From an uncultured Collinsella sp. (GTDB lineage: Bacteria > Actinomycetota > Coriobacteriia > Coriobacteriales > Coriobacteriaceae), in assembly GCA_900551625.1 (NCBI GenBank), contig URWZ01000100.1:1-6354 (forward strand): DNA of 6,354 nt, given 5' to 3'. Both the position numbers and the translations under genes were made by a program. Below are positions 1 through 5,490 of the stretch, piece by piece (positions within the stretch are counted from its first letter, which is position 1; every line of letters begins with the position of its first letter). The notes beneath the pieces are model-generated. The model was not told the DNA's origin and ran no database searches. It saw only the letters and a list, made by a program, of their open reading frames with translations.

Positions 1-48
1 TCTACACACTGCATATCGTCGGCAGCGTCAGATGTGTATAAGAGACAG
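1..48 (+). other. Illumina Nextera i5 adapter remnant (non-genomic)
   Basis: Positions 1-7 (TCTACAC) match the 3' end of the P5 adapter. Positions 8-15 (ACTGCATA) match the Nextera i5 index known as S506/N506. Positions 16-29 (TCGTCGGCAGCGTC) are the read-1 overhang, and 30-48 (AGATGTGTATAAGAGACAG) are the complete 19-bp Tn5 mosaic end. The four blocks lie in library order with no gap, so this is untrimmed sequencing adapter at a contig end and not an organism's transposon. It stays in frame with the following rpsB fragment and would create a false MYKRQ N-terminus from a GTG at 34. Confidence 0.98.
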
Positions 49-297
49 CTCTTCGTCATCGACACCAAGCGCGAGGAGAACGCCATCAAGGAGGCCCAGC
101 GCCTGAACATTCCCGTCGTCGCCCTGATCGACACCAACTCCGATCCCGACGAGGTCGAGTACGGCATCCCCTGCAACGATGACGCCATCTCCGCTGTCAC
201 CCTTATGTGCGAGCTCATGGCCGACGCCTGCCTCGCTGGCTCCGGCAAGGAGCAGGTCTCCGAGGCCGAGATGGCCGCCGAGCCCAAGGCCGAGTAA
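49..297 (+). CDS. rpsB: 30S ribosomal protein S2, 3' part only
   Basis: This is the C-terminal 82 residues of ribosomal protein S2, a small-subunit protein at the head-body junction that helps S1 bind. It opens with [19 protein letters not shown] and continues with [20 protein letters not shown] and [13 protein letters not shown], which are hallmark S2 segments (E. coli has close equivalents near residues 155-225). The last 20 or so residues are an acidic, alanine-rich tail, commonly variable in S2. About two thirds of the gene is missing because the contig begins here after the adapter; the truncation is an assembly edge, not a mutation. Stop TAA is at 295-297. tsf follows after 45 nt, the usual rpsB-tsf arrangement. 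Codon use is strongly biased to C-ending codons, as in highly expressed genes. Confidence 0.96.
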   Translation, partial: LFVIDTKREENAIKEAQRLNIPVVALIDTNSDPDEVEYGIPCNDDAISAVTLMCELMADACLAGSGKEQVSEAEMAAEPKAE

Positions 298-330
298 ATC
301 AGTCCTATTTAAGTCTTTTTCATCTCTTTG

Positions 331-336
331 AAAGGA
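331..336 (+). promoter_or_regulatory. tsf ribosome binding site
   Basis: AAAGGA lies 6 nt before the ATG at 343. It decides the tsf start: an in-frame TTG at 328 would put this site inside the coding sequence, and the protein made from 343 begins MAQITAAMVKQLRE, as EF-Ts proteins do. Confidence 0.8.
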
Positions 337-342
337 ACCACA

Positions 343-1212
343 ATGGCCCAGATTACTGCCGCTATGGTCAAGCAGCTCCGCGAGATGACCGACTCCCCGA
401 TGATGGAGTGCAAGAAGGCTCTCGTCGAGGCTGACGGCGACATGGACGTCGCTGTTGACGTTCTGCGCAAGAACGGCCTCGCCAAGGCTGCCAAGAAGGC
501 TGGCCGTGAGACCAACGAGGGCGCTGTCGCCGCGTTCGTCTCCGAGGACGGCAAGTCCGGCGCTCTGCTCGAGCTTTCCTGCGAGACCGACTTCGTCGGC
601 TCCAACGCCAAGTTCACCGGCTTTGCTTCCAAGGTCGCCGAGGTTGTCGCTACCACCGAGCCGGCCGATGTCGATGCTCTTCTCGAGAAGCCGATGGGCG
701 AGGAGACCGTTTCCTCCGAGCTCACCGAGATGATTCACATCATGGGCGAGAACATGAAGATCGCTCGTTTCTCCGCCCGCAAGGCCGAGAACGGCGCTCT
801 CGCTTCTTACATCCACATGGGTGGTAAGATCGGCGTCCTCGTCGAGTTCGCTTTCGAGAAGGCCGAGACCGCTCAGGCCGAGTCCTTCAAGACCTTCGCT
901 CACGACGTTGCCCTTCAGGTTGCCGCCGTCGCCCCGATTTGCGCTACCCGCGATCAGGTTCCGGCCGAGACCGTCGAGCACGAGAAGGAGATCTACATGG
1001 CTCAGGCTGCCGAGTCCGGCAAGCCCGAGGCTATCCAGGAGAAGATGGCTGTTGGCCGTCTGGAGAAGTTCTACAAGCAGTCCGTGCTCACCGAGCAGGA
1101 GTTCATCAAGGACAGCTCCCTCACCATCAAGAAGTACGCTGAGCAGGTCTCCAAGGAGCTCGGCGATAGCATTACCGTCGTTGCCTTCGACCGTCTGGTC
1201 CGTGGCGAGTAA
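343..1212 (+). CDS. tsf: Translation elongation factor Ts
   Basis: EF-Ts is the cytoplasmic guanine-nucleotide exchange factor that strips GDP from EF-Tu so it can be reloaded with GTP. The product is 289 residues (E. coli 283). Residues 1-50 form the UBA-like N-terminal domain with the family signature around LREMTDSPMMECKKAL. The TDFV motif at 82-85 (in CETDFVGSN) contains the Asp-Phe pair that disrupts the Mg/nucleotide site of EF-Tu. The core repeats follow, with YIHMGGKIGVLVEF at 156-169 and SGKPEAIQEKM at 225-235. The 3' region has the usual EQEFIKDSSLTI segment. The start at 343 is set by the AAAGGA site and by family length. It lies downstream of rpsB and before a strong terminator, so it is the last gene of its transcript. 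Codon use is extremely biased, fitting very high expression. Nothing appears damaged. Confidence 0.98.
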   Translation: MAQITAAMVKQLREMTDSPMMECKKALVEADGDMDVAVDVLRKNGLAKAAKKAGRETNEGAVAAFVSEDGKSGALLELSCETDFVGSNAKFTGFASKVAEVVATTEPADVDALLEKPMGEETVSSELTEMIHIMGENMKIARFSARKAENGALASYIHMGGKIGVLVEFAFEKAETAQAESFKTFAHDVALQVAAVAPICATRDQVPAETVEHEKEIYMAQAAESGKPEAIQEKMAVGRLEKFYKQSVLTEQEFIKDSSLTIKKYAEQVSKELGDSITVVAFDRLVRGE

Positions 1213-1235
1213 ATAAGCTCTTGTAGCTGGTAATG

Positions 1236-1270
1236 AGCAGGCTGTGGGTTTTACTCACAGCCTGCTTTTT
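1236..1270 (+). terminator. Rho-independent terminator of rpsB-tsf
   Basis: The arms 1236-1248 (AGCAGGCTGTGGG) and 1254-1266 pair over 13 bp with a single G-T pair, around a TTTTA loop. The T-run 1266-1270 follows at the base. It starts 23 nt after the tsf stop. The complementary strand has no T-run after the stem, so it should work only in the + direction. Confidence 0.93.
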
Positions 1271-1291
1271 CATGGCTCTTATCAGAGCCTT

Positions 1292-1300
1292 TGCTATCAT
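1292..1300 (+). promoter_or_regulatory. Probable extended -10 promoter for the pyrH operon
   Basis: TGCTATCAT fits the extended -10 pattern TGnTATAAT with one mismatch. No good -35 hexamer lies 16-18 nt upstream; the matching stretch overlaps a small GGCTCT/AGAGCC hairpin (1274-1289). The position just after the terminator and about 30 nt before the pyrH start is where a new promoter is expected. Transcription would begin near 1306-1308, leaving a leader of about 23 nt. The call rests on position and this single motif. Confidence 0.45.
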
Positions 1301-1315
1301 ATTGAGAGTCTAATT

Positions 1316-1324
1316 AAAGGAGGA
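1316..1324 (+). promoter_or_regulatory. pyrH ribosome binding site
   Basis: AAAGGAGGA is a nearly full complement to the 16S rRNA tail. The GGAGG core ends 6 nt before the TTG at 1330. Its strength supports the TTG as the true start even though this is the weakest common start codon. Confidence 0.85.
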
Positions 1325-1329
1325 TCGCT

Positions 1330-2052
1330 TTGTCCGACATCCGATATAAACGCGTGCTTCTGAAGCTTTCCGGCGAAGCACTGATGGGCGACGGCCAATA
1401 TGGTATCGACCCCAAGATTACCGACCATCTTGCCAAGCAGGTCAAGGAGCTGCTCGCCGTTGGCCATGAGGTCGGCGTTGTTGTCGGCGGCGGCAACATT
1501 TTCCGCGGCATGGCCGGCGCTGCTGGTGGCATGGAGCGCGCCCAGGCCGACTACATGGGCATGCTGGCAACCGTTATGAACGCGCTCGCCCTGCAGGATG
1601 CCTTTGAGCACAACGATGTTCCCTGCCGCGTGATGAGCGCTATCCAGATGAACGAGATCTGCGAGCCCTATATTCGCCGTCGCGCCATCAACCACCTTTC
1701 CAAGGGTAATGTCGTTATTTTTGCCGCCGGTTCGGGCAATCCGTACTTTACGACCGACACCGCCGCGGCTCTTCGTGCCTGCGAGATCGGTGCCGAGATT
1801 CTGATTAAGGCCACCAAGGTTGACGGCATCTACGACAAGGATCCTGTCAAGTGTTCCGATGCCGTCCGTTTTGACAAGATTACCTATCACGAGGTTCTCG
1901 TCCGCGGTCTGCAGGTTATGGATTCCACGGCCACGGCGCTGTGCCAGGATAACCGTATGCCGATTTTGGTCCTCAACATCGATGGCGAGGACACCGTCAA
2001 ACGCGCGCTTTCGGGTGAGCCCGTCGGCACGCTCGTCTATCAGGAGGATTAA
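1330..2052 (+). CDS. pyrH: UMP kinase (uridylate kinase)
   Basis: PyrH phosphorylates UMP to UDP with ATP in the cytoplasm, feeding RNA, DNA and UDP-sugar (peptidoglycan) synthesis. It belongs to the amino-acid-kinase fold and acts as a hexamer in other bacteria. The 240-residue product (E. coli 241) shows KLSGEAL at 12-18 (phosphate loop), GGGN at 53-56, the UMP-site region [10 protein letters not shown] at 134-143, and [13 protein letters not shown] at 160-172 near the nucleotide base. The start is TTG, chosen because of the strong AAAGGAGGA site and because [12 protein letters not shown] sits at the family's normal distance from it. It is the first gene of the second transcription unit; only 2 nt separate its stop from frr, and the frr ribosome binding site (AGGAGG, 2042-2047) lies within its last codons. 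No key residue seems missing. Confidence 0.97.
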   Translation: MSDIRYKRVLLKLSGEALMGDGQYGIDPKITDHLAKQVKELLAVGHEVGVVVGGGNIFRGMAGAAGGMERAQADYMGMLATVMNALALQDAFEHNDVPCRVMSAIQMNEICEPYIRRRAINHLSKGNVVIFAAGSGNPYFTTDTAAALRACEIGAEILIKATKVDGIYDKDPVKCSDAVRFDKITYHEVLVRGLQVMDSTATALCQDNRMPILVLNIDGEDTVKRALSGEPVGTLVYQED

Positions 2053-2054
2053 GC

Positions 2055-2591
2055 ATGGCAGAGAACATCACCGCCCACATGGACAAGTCGCTCGAGTCCC
2101 TCAAGCACAACTTCTCCAAGGTTCGCACGGGCCGCGCCAACGCTAACATTCTGTCCGACATTTCGGTCGATTACTACGGTGTTCCCACGCCGGTTACTCA
2201 GGTTGCCGCCGTTAAGACCCCCGAGGCTCACATGCTGCTTATCGAGCCCTGGGACAAGGCGCTCGTCAACGCAATCGTGAAGGCTATCAGCGCTTCCGAT
2301 CTGGGCATTACTCCCAACTCTGACGGTACCGTCGTGCGCCTGCCGTTCCCGGCTCCCACCGAGGAGCGTCGTCGCGAGCTCGTCAAGGAGTGCCGCGAGT
2401 ATGCCGAGCAGGCCAAGGTCTCCATTCGCAACATCCGTCGCGACTTTAACAACAAGCTCGAGCGCGACGAAGAGCTCACCGAGGACGATGTCCGTCGCGA
2501 GCAGGCCAAGGTCCAGAAGTATACCGATGAGTATGTTGCCAAGGTTGAGGAGCTTCTGAAGGAAAAAGAAGCCGAGGTCATGGAGATCTAA
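2055..2591 (+). CDS. frr: Ribosome recycling factor
   Basis: RRF acts with EF-G to split the post-termination ribosome so its subunits can be reused. The 178-residue product (E. coli 185) has the two-domain family layout: a three-helix bundle formed by the N- and C-terminal parts, and a small beta domain between. Visible signatures are RTGRANANIL at 25-34, YYGVPTPVTQ at 40-49, PTEERRRELVK at 101-111, IRRDFNNKL at 127-135 and the C-terminal KEKEAEVMEI. The ATG at 2055 follows AGGAGG by 7 nt. It sits 2 nt after pyrH and 1 nt before uppS, so all three genes are probably cotranslated from one message. The pyrH-frr pairing is nearly universal in bacteria. Confidence 0.97.
   Translation: MAENITAHMDKSLESLKHNFSKVRTGRANANILSDISVDYYGVPTPVTQVAAVKTPEAHMLLIEPWDKALVNAIVKAISASDLGITPNSDGTVVRLPFPAPTEERRRELVKECREYAEQAKVSIRNIRRDFNNKLERDEELTEDDVRREQAKVQKYTDEYVAKVEELLKEKEAEVMEI
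2582..2585 (+). promoter_or_regulatory. uppS ribosome binding site
   Basis: GGAG lies 7 nt before the GTG at 2593, inside the last codons of frr. There is no other usable in-frame start until the ATG at 2701, which would delete everything up to the catalytic Asp. The site therefore supports GTG 2593, probably helped by ribosomes finishing frr. Confidence 0.6.
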
Positions 2592-2592
2592 G

Positions 2593-3387
2593 GTGCAATA
2601 CGACGAGCATAAACTGGTCGAGTACTTTGCCGACGCCCCTGCGGGCGTCGGTTTTTCCGACCTTGACCTCAATAAGATCCCGCATCATATTTCGTGCATC
2701 ATGGACGGTAACGGTCGCTGGGCCACGGCGCGCGGTCTTGCCCGCACCGAGGGACACAAGGCCGGTATCGTCTCCCTGCGCGAGATCATTACCGCATGCG
2801 TGCGTTTGGGCGTCGACGTCCTTTCGGCCTATGCGTTTTCCACCGAAAACTGGAATCGTCCGCAGCATGAGGTCAACGTTTTAATGCATCTGTTTGCTAA
2901 GACGTTTATCGATGAGCTGCCGCTGCTTAAGCGCGAAAACGTGCGCGTTGTCTTTTTGGGCGATATTTCCGCACTGCCCAAGAAGACCCGCGATGTCTTT
3001 GAGCGAGGTCTTGCCGAGTGTGCCGACCATACCGGCATGACGCTGGCACTTGCCGTCAACTACGGAGCCCGTGCCGAGATCACCCGTGCCGTCCGTCAGA
3101 TTGCGCTCGACGCCGCTGCCGGCAAGATCGACCCTGCCGCCATCGACGATGATATGGTTGCCTCCCATCTCTACACCGCTGGGCTGCCCGATCCGGAGCT
3201 TGTGATTCGCACTTCCGGCGAGCTACGCCTTTCGAACTATCTGCTGTGGCAGGTTGCCTATTCCGAGTTTTATGTCACCGATACCTATTGGCCCGACTTT
3301 GATCGCTGGGGCCTTGTCGACGCCATTTTGGCCTACCAGGGCCGCGACCGTAGGTTTGGTGGACTGAGCAAGACCGAGGAGGCTTAA
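2593..3387 (+). CDS. uppS: Undecaprenyl diphosphate synthase (cis-prenyltransferase)
   Basis: UppS condenses farnesyl diphosphate with isopentenyl diphosphates in cis to make the C55 lipid carrier for cell-wall polymers; it works at the inner face of the membrane. The 264-residue product carries the family motifs: MDGNGRW at 37-43 with catalytic Asp38, RTEGHKAG at 51-58, AFSTENWNRP at 81-90, VNYGARAEI at 155-163, IRTSGELRLSNYLLW at 205-219 and SEFYVTDTYWPDFD at 224-237. Arg206, Arg212 and Glu225 match E. coli Arg194, Arg200 and Glu213 (diphosphate and Mg binding). The segment before the catalytic Asp is 37 residues, about 12 longer than in E. coli, and contains a terminator-like hairpin (2630-2656). 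The closely related decaprenyl or short-chain cis-prenyltransferases cannot be excluded from sequence alone, but a single copy in this cluster is normally uppS. Confidence 0.95.
   Translation: MQYDEHKLVEYFADAPAGVGFSDLDLNKIPHHISCIMDGNGRWATARGLARTEGHKAGIVSLREIITACVRLGVDVLSAYAFSTENWNRPQHEVNVLMHLFAKTFIDELPLLKRENVRVVFLGDISALPKKTRDVFERGLAECADHTGMTLALAVNYGARAEITRAVRQIALDAAAGKIDPAAIDDDMVASHLYTAGLPDPELVIRTSGELRLSNYLLWQVAYSEFYVTDTYWPDFDRWGLVDAILAYQGRDRRFGGLSKTEEA
2630..2656 (+). terminator. Terminator-like hairpin inside the uppS 5' coding region
   Basis: CCGACGCCC (2630-2638) pairs perfectly with GGGCGTCGG (2643-2651) around a CTGC tetraloop, followed at once by TTTTT (2652-2656). It has the form of an intrinsic terminator but lies within uppS codons 13-22, 39 nt after the frr stop. 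Function is not shown: translating ribosomes would normally prevent it from folding, so partial termination or attenuation is inference. Confidence 0.5.
3376..3382 (+). promoter_or_regulatory. cdsA ribosome binding site
   Basis: GAGGAGG within the final uppS codons lies 7 nt before the GTG at 3390. It supports GTG as the cdsA start and so includes the repeat-rich N-terminal tail in the protein. Confidence 0.8.
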
Positions 3388-3389
3388 TC

Positions 3390-4280
3390 GTGTCCGATCG
3401 TCCCAAGGCGTCTGCTCCCAAGACGTCAACTCCCAAGGCGCCTTCCGCCAAGAGCGGCGCGGCTACGACTTCGTGGTTGGCCGGCTTTATTACCCGCGCC
3501 GCCGCAGGTATCGTCTACGCCGTCGTGTTTATTCTCTGCTTGGTTTTGGGTATCGTTCCCACTGCCATCTTCGTCTCCGTCATGAGCGGCCTGTGCTGCT
3601 ATGAGTTTTTCCGCATGACGAAGCTCGATGGCAAGGTGGCCAACGAGCGCCTGGGTATCGCTGCCGCCGTGCTCTTTCCGCTCTCGGCGCTGGGCGACTC
3701 GCTGCTGTTGAATGCCCTGCTTTTTGCACTGATGCTTGCGGTGGGTATTTGGTATGTCTGGTCGTCGCGTACCCGTATATCCGATGTAGCCGTGACGCTC
3801 ATGGGCCCCATCTACACCGGTTTTATGCTGTCGGCCATCGTGCTGCTGCGCGATGCCGTGCCCGGTTTTGCCGGCGCCCTGCTTTCGGTGGGTGTTTGCG
3901 CGTCTCTCTGGGTCTCCGATTCGTTCGCCTATATCGTGGGTAGCCGTATCGGCAAGCACAAGATGGTCCCCAAGATTTCTCCCAAAAAGAGCTGGGAGGG
4001 CTTTTTCGGCGGCATCTTGGGCTCGGTTCTCATCTGGCTTATTTTGTGGGCGACCCATTTCTATAAGCTGAGCTTGCCCTATGCGCTGCTTTGCGGCGTG
4101 GTTGTGTCCATCCTGGGCGTTATCGGCGACCTCATCGAGTCACGCATCAAGCGTGGCGTGGGCGTCAAGGATTCCGGCAATCTGATTCCGGGCCATGGCG
4201 GCATGCTCGACCGTAGCGACTCGCTTATCTTTGGCTGCATTACCGCGCAGCTGCTTTTGATGATCGGAGGCGTGCTGTAA
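3390..4280 (+). CDS. cdsA: Phosphatidate cytidylyltransferase (CDP-diglyceride synthase)
   Basis: CdsA is an integral membrane enzyme that joins CTP and phosphatidic acid to CDP-diacylglycerol, the precursor of the anionic phospholipids. The product has 296 residues. A hydrophilic, Lys/Pro/Ser/Ala-rich tail (1-28) is followed by roughly eight hydrophobic segments between about 38 and 296. The catalytic region shows SDSFAYIVGSRIGKHK at 176-191, ISPKKSWEGFFGG at 196-208, and the family signature at 251-277: Ser251, Lys254-Arg255, Lys260-Asp261, then IPGHGGMLDR and Asp277. The residue between Arg275 and Asp277 is Ser, where the family pattern normally has a hydrophobic residue or Thr. The start is GTG, 2 nt after the uppS stop, with a strong GAGGAGG site. 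Its stop overlaps the dxr start by one base (TAATG). Confidence 0.95.
   Translation: MSDRPKASAPKTSTPKAPSAKSGAATTSWLAGFITRAAAGIVYAVVFILCLVLGIVPTAIFVSVMSGLCCYEFFRMTKLDGKVANERLGIAAAVLFPLSALGDSLLLNALLFALMLAVGIWYVWSSRTRISDVAVTLMGPIYTGFMLSAIVLLRDAVPGFAGALLSVGVCASLWVSDSFAYIVGSRIGKHKMVPKISPKKSWEGFFGGILGSVLIWLILWATHFYKLSLPYALLCGVVVSILGVIGDLIESRIKRGVGVKDSGNLIPGHGGMLDRSDSLIFGCITAQLLLMIGGVL
3402..3446 (+). repeat. 15-nt tandem repeat in the cdsA N-terminal tail
   Basis: Three consecutive 15-nt units (3402-3416, 3417-3431, 3432-3446) each begin CCCAAG and encode PKASA, PKTST and PKAPS. A degenerate fourth unit starts at 3447 (GCCAAG, AKSG). The units differ by several substitutions, so it is an imperfect in-frame repeat giving a basic, probably disordered tail. 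Confidence 0.8.
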
Positions 4281-5467
4281 TGGCCTTTCAGACGACGTAC
4301 GCCCCCGATGGCCGTCTGCGGGTTGCAATTTTGGGCTGTACGGGCTCTATTGGCACCCAGGCGCTCGATGTTTGCCGTCAGCATGCCGACCGTCTGCAGG
4401 TGACGGCGCTTTCCGTTAATTCCAGTACCGCTGAGCTTGTTGCGCTTGCCCGTGAGTTTTCGGTTCCGGCCGTTGCCGTGGCCGACACCACCCACGGTAC
4501 GGACGCTGTGCTGCAGGAGCTGCCCGAGGGCACGGAGCTCGGCGTTGGCGCACGGGCCGTGTGCGAGCTCGCATGCCGCGATGATGTCGACTGCGTGCTC
4601 GTGGCCATCGTGGGCGCTGCCGGGCTCGAAGCAAGCCATGCGGCCCTGACATCGAACAAGCGTCTTGCACTTGCTAACAAGGAGTCCCTCGTTGTCGGCG
4701 GTGACCTGCTGATGCCGTTGGCGCAGCCCGGTCAGCTTATTCCAGTCGACTCCGAGCACTCCGCCATCTACCAGTGCTATCTGGGGGAGAATCCGCGCGA
4801 GGCTCACTGCATTTGGCTCACTTGCTCGGGTGGTCCGTTCTTTGGCCGTACGCGCGACGAGCTCAATTGCGTGACACGCTCCGATGCGCTGGCACACCCC
4901 ACGTGGGCCATGGGTGCTAAGATCACCATCGACTCTGCGACCCTCATGAATAAGGGCTTGGAGCGTATCGAGGCGATGCACCTGTTCGGGTGCGATCTCG
5001 ACTTTATCAACGTGGTCGTTCAGCGCCAGTCAAAGATCCACTCGATGGTCGAGTATGCGGACGGCTCTGTGATGGCACATCTTGGTGCGTCCGACATGCG
5101 CATTCCCATCCAGTTCGCGTTCTCGTATCCCGAGCGGTGGGATACCCCAGCGCCTCGAATCGATTTCCGCGAGCTCGGGCAGCTTACGTTTGATGCTGCC
5201 GATATGGACACATTCCGCTGCCTGGCGCTGGCCGAGCGTGCCGGCAGAACGGGCGGCACCATGCCGTGCGTGCTGAATGCCGCCAACGAAGTTGCCGTCG
5301 ATGCCTTCCTGCACGATGCCTGTACCTTTACCGATATCGACCGTATCGTCGAGTCGTGCATGGATGCACACGATACGCAGGCGGTCGCATCCTTTGAGCA
5401 GCTTCGCGATATCGATACGTGGGCTCGTGCCAAGGCCGCCGAGGTGCTCGCTGCAACCCGCTCTTAA
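4280..5467 (+). CDS. dxr: 1-deoxy-D-xylulose 5-phosphate reductoisomerase
   Basis: Dxr (IspC) rearranges and reduces DXP to 2-C-methyl-D-erythritol 4-phosphate using NADPH and a divalent metal. This is the committed step of the MEP isoprenoid pathway and the target of fosmidomycin. The 395-residue product has the NADPH loop GCTGSIG at 19-25, LANKESLV at 131-138, and the metal ligands Asp157 and Glu159 in VDSEH, with Glu228 in NKGLE (E. coli Asp150, Glu152, Glu231). It also has SGGPF at 183-187, HPTW at 206-209 with the flexible-loop Trp209, His254 (E. coli His257), and LNAANE at 332-337. The normally conserved HPQS before that His reads QRQS at 248-251. The start ATG overlaps the cdsA stop (TAATG) with GGAGG at 4266-4270, so translation is likely coupled. 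It supplies the isoprenoid units used by uppS in the same operon. Confidence 0.97.
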   Translation: MAFQTTYAPDGRLRVAILGCTGSIGTQALDVCRQHADRLQVTALSVNSSTAELVALAREFSVPAVAVADTTHGTDAVLQELPEGTELGVGARAVCELACRDDVDCVLVAIVGAAGLEASHAALTSNKRLALANKESLVVGGDLLMPLAQPGQLIPVDSEHSAIYQCYLGENPREAHCIWLTCSGGPFFGRTRDELNCVTRSDALAHPTWAMGAKITIDSATLMNKGLERIEAMHLFGCDLDFINVVVQRQSKIHSMVEYADGSVMAHLGASDMRIPIQFAFSYPERWDTPAPRIDFRELGQLTFDAADMDTFRCLALAERAGRTGGTMPCVLNAANEVAVDAFLHDACTFTDIDRIVESCMDAHDTQAVASFEQLRDIDTWARAKAAEVLAATRS

Positions 5468-5490
5468 TCGTAAGGATTGCTTTTCGTTTT

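Noticed and set aside
30..48. Tn5 mosaic end that could be taken as a transposon end.
   Set aside because: It is directly preceded by the Nextera read-1 sequence, index and P5 tail, so it comes from library preparation.
328..342. In-frame TTG at 328 as an upstream start for tsf.
   Set aside because: It would place the AAAGGA ribosome site inside the gene, and EF-Ts normally begins at the MAQIT-like sequence encoded from 343.
298..342. Pyrimidine-rich rpsB-tsf gap as a possible terminator or promoter.
   Set aside because: There is a T-run but no stem before it and no convincing -10/-35 pair; it is best read as a simple intercistronic spacer.
28..981. Long open frame on the minus strand opposite rpsB/tsf (317 residues).
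   Set aside because: It is a shadow of strongly biased, GC-rich codons in tsf, has Leu/Gly-rich low-complexity content, and ends inside the adapter. The + strand frames are clear rpsB and tsf.
4079..4981. Long minus-strand open frame opposite cdsA/dxr (300 residues).
   Set aside because: No recognisable family and no ribosome site; the opposite strand encodes conserved CdsA and DXR. The same holds for minus-strand frames at 1297-1890, 2049-2672 and 3426-4058.
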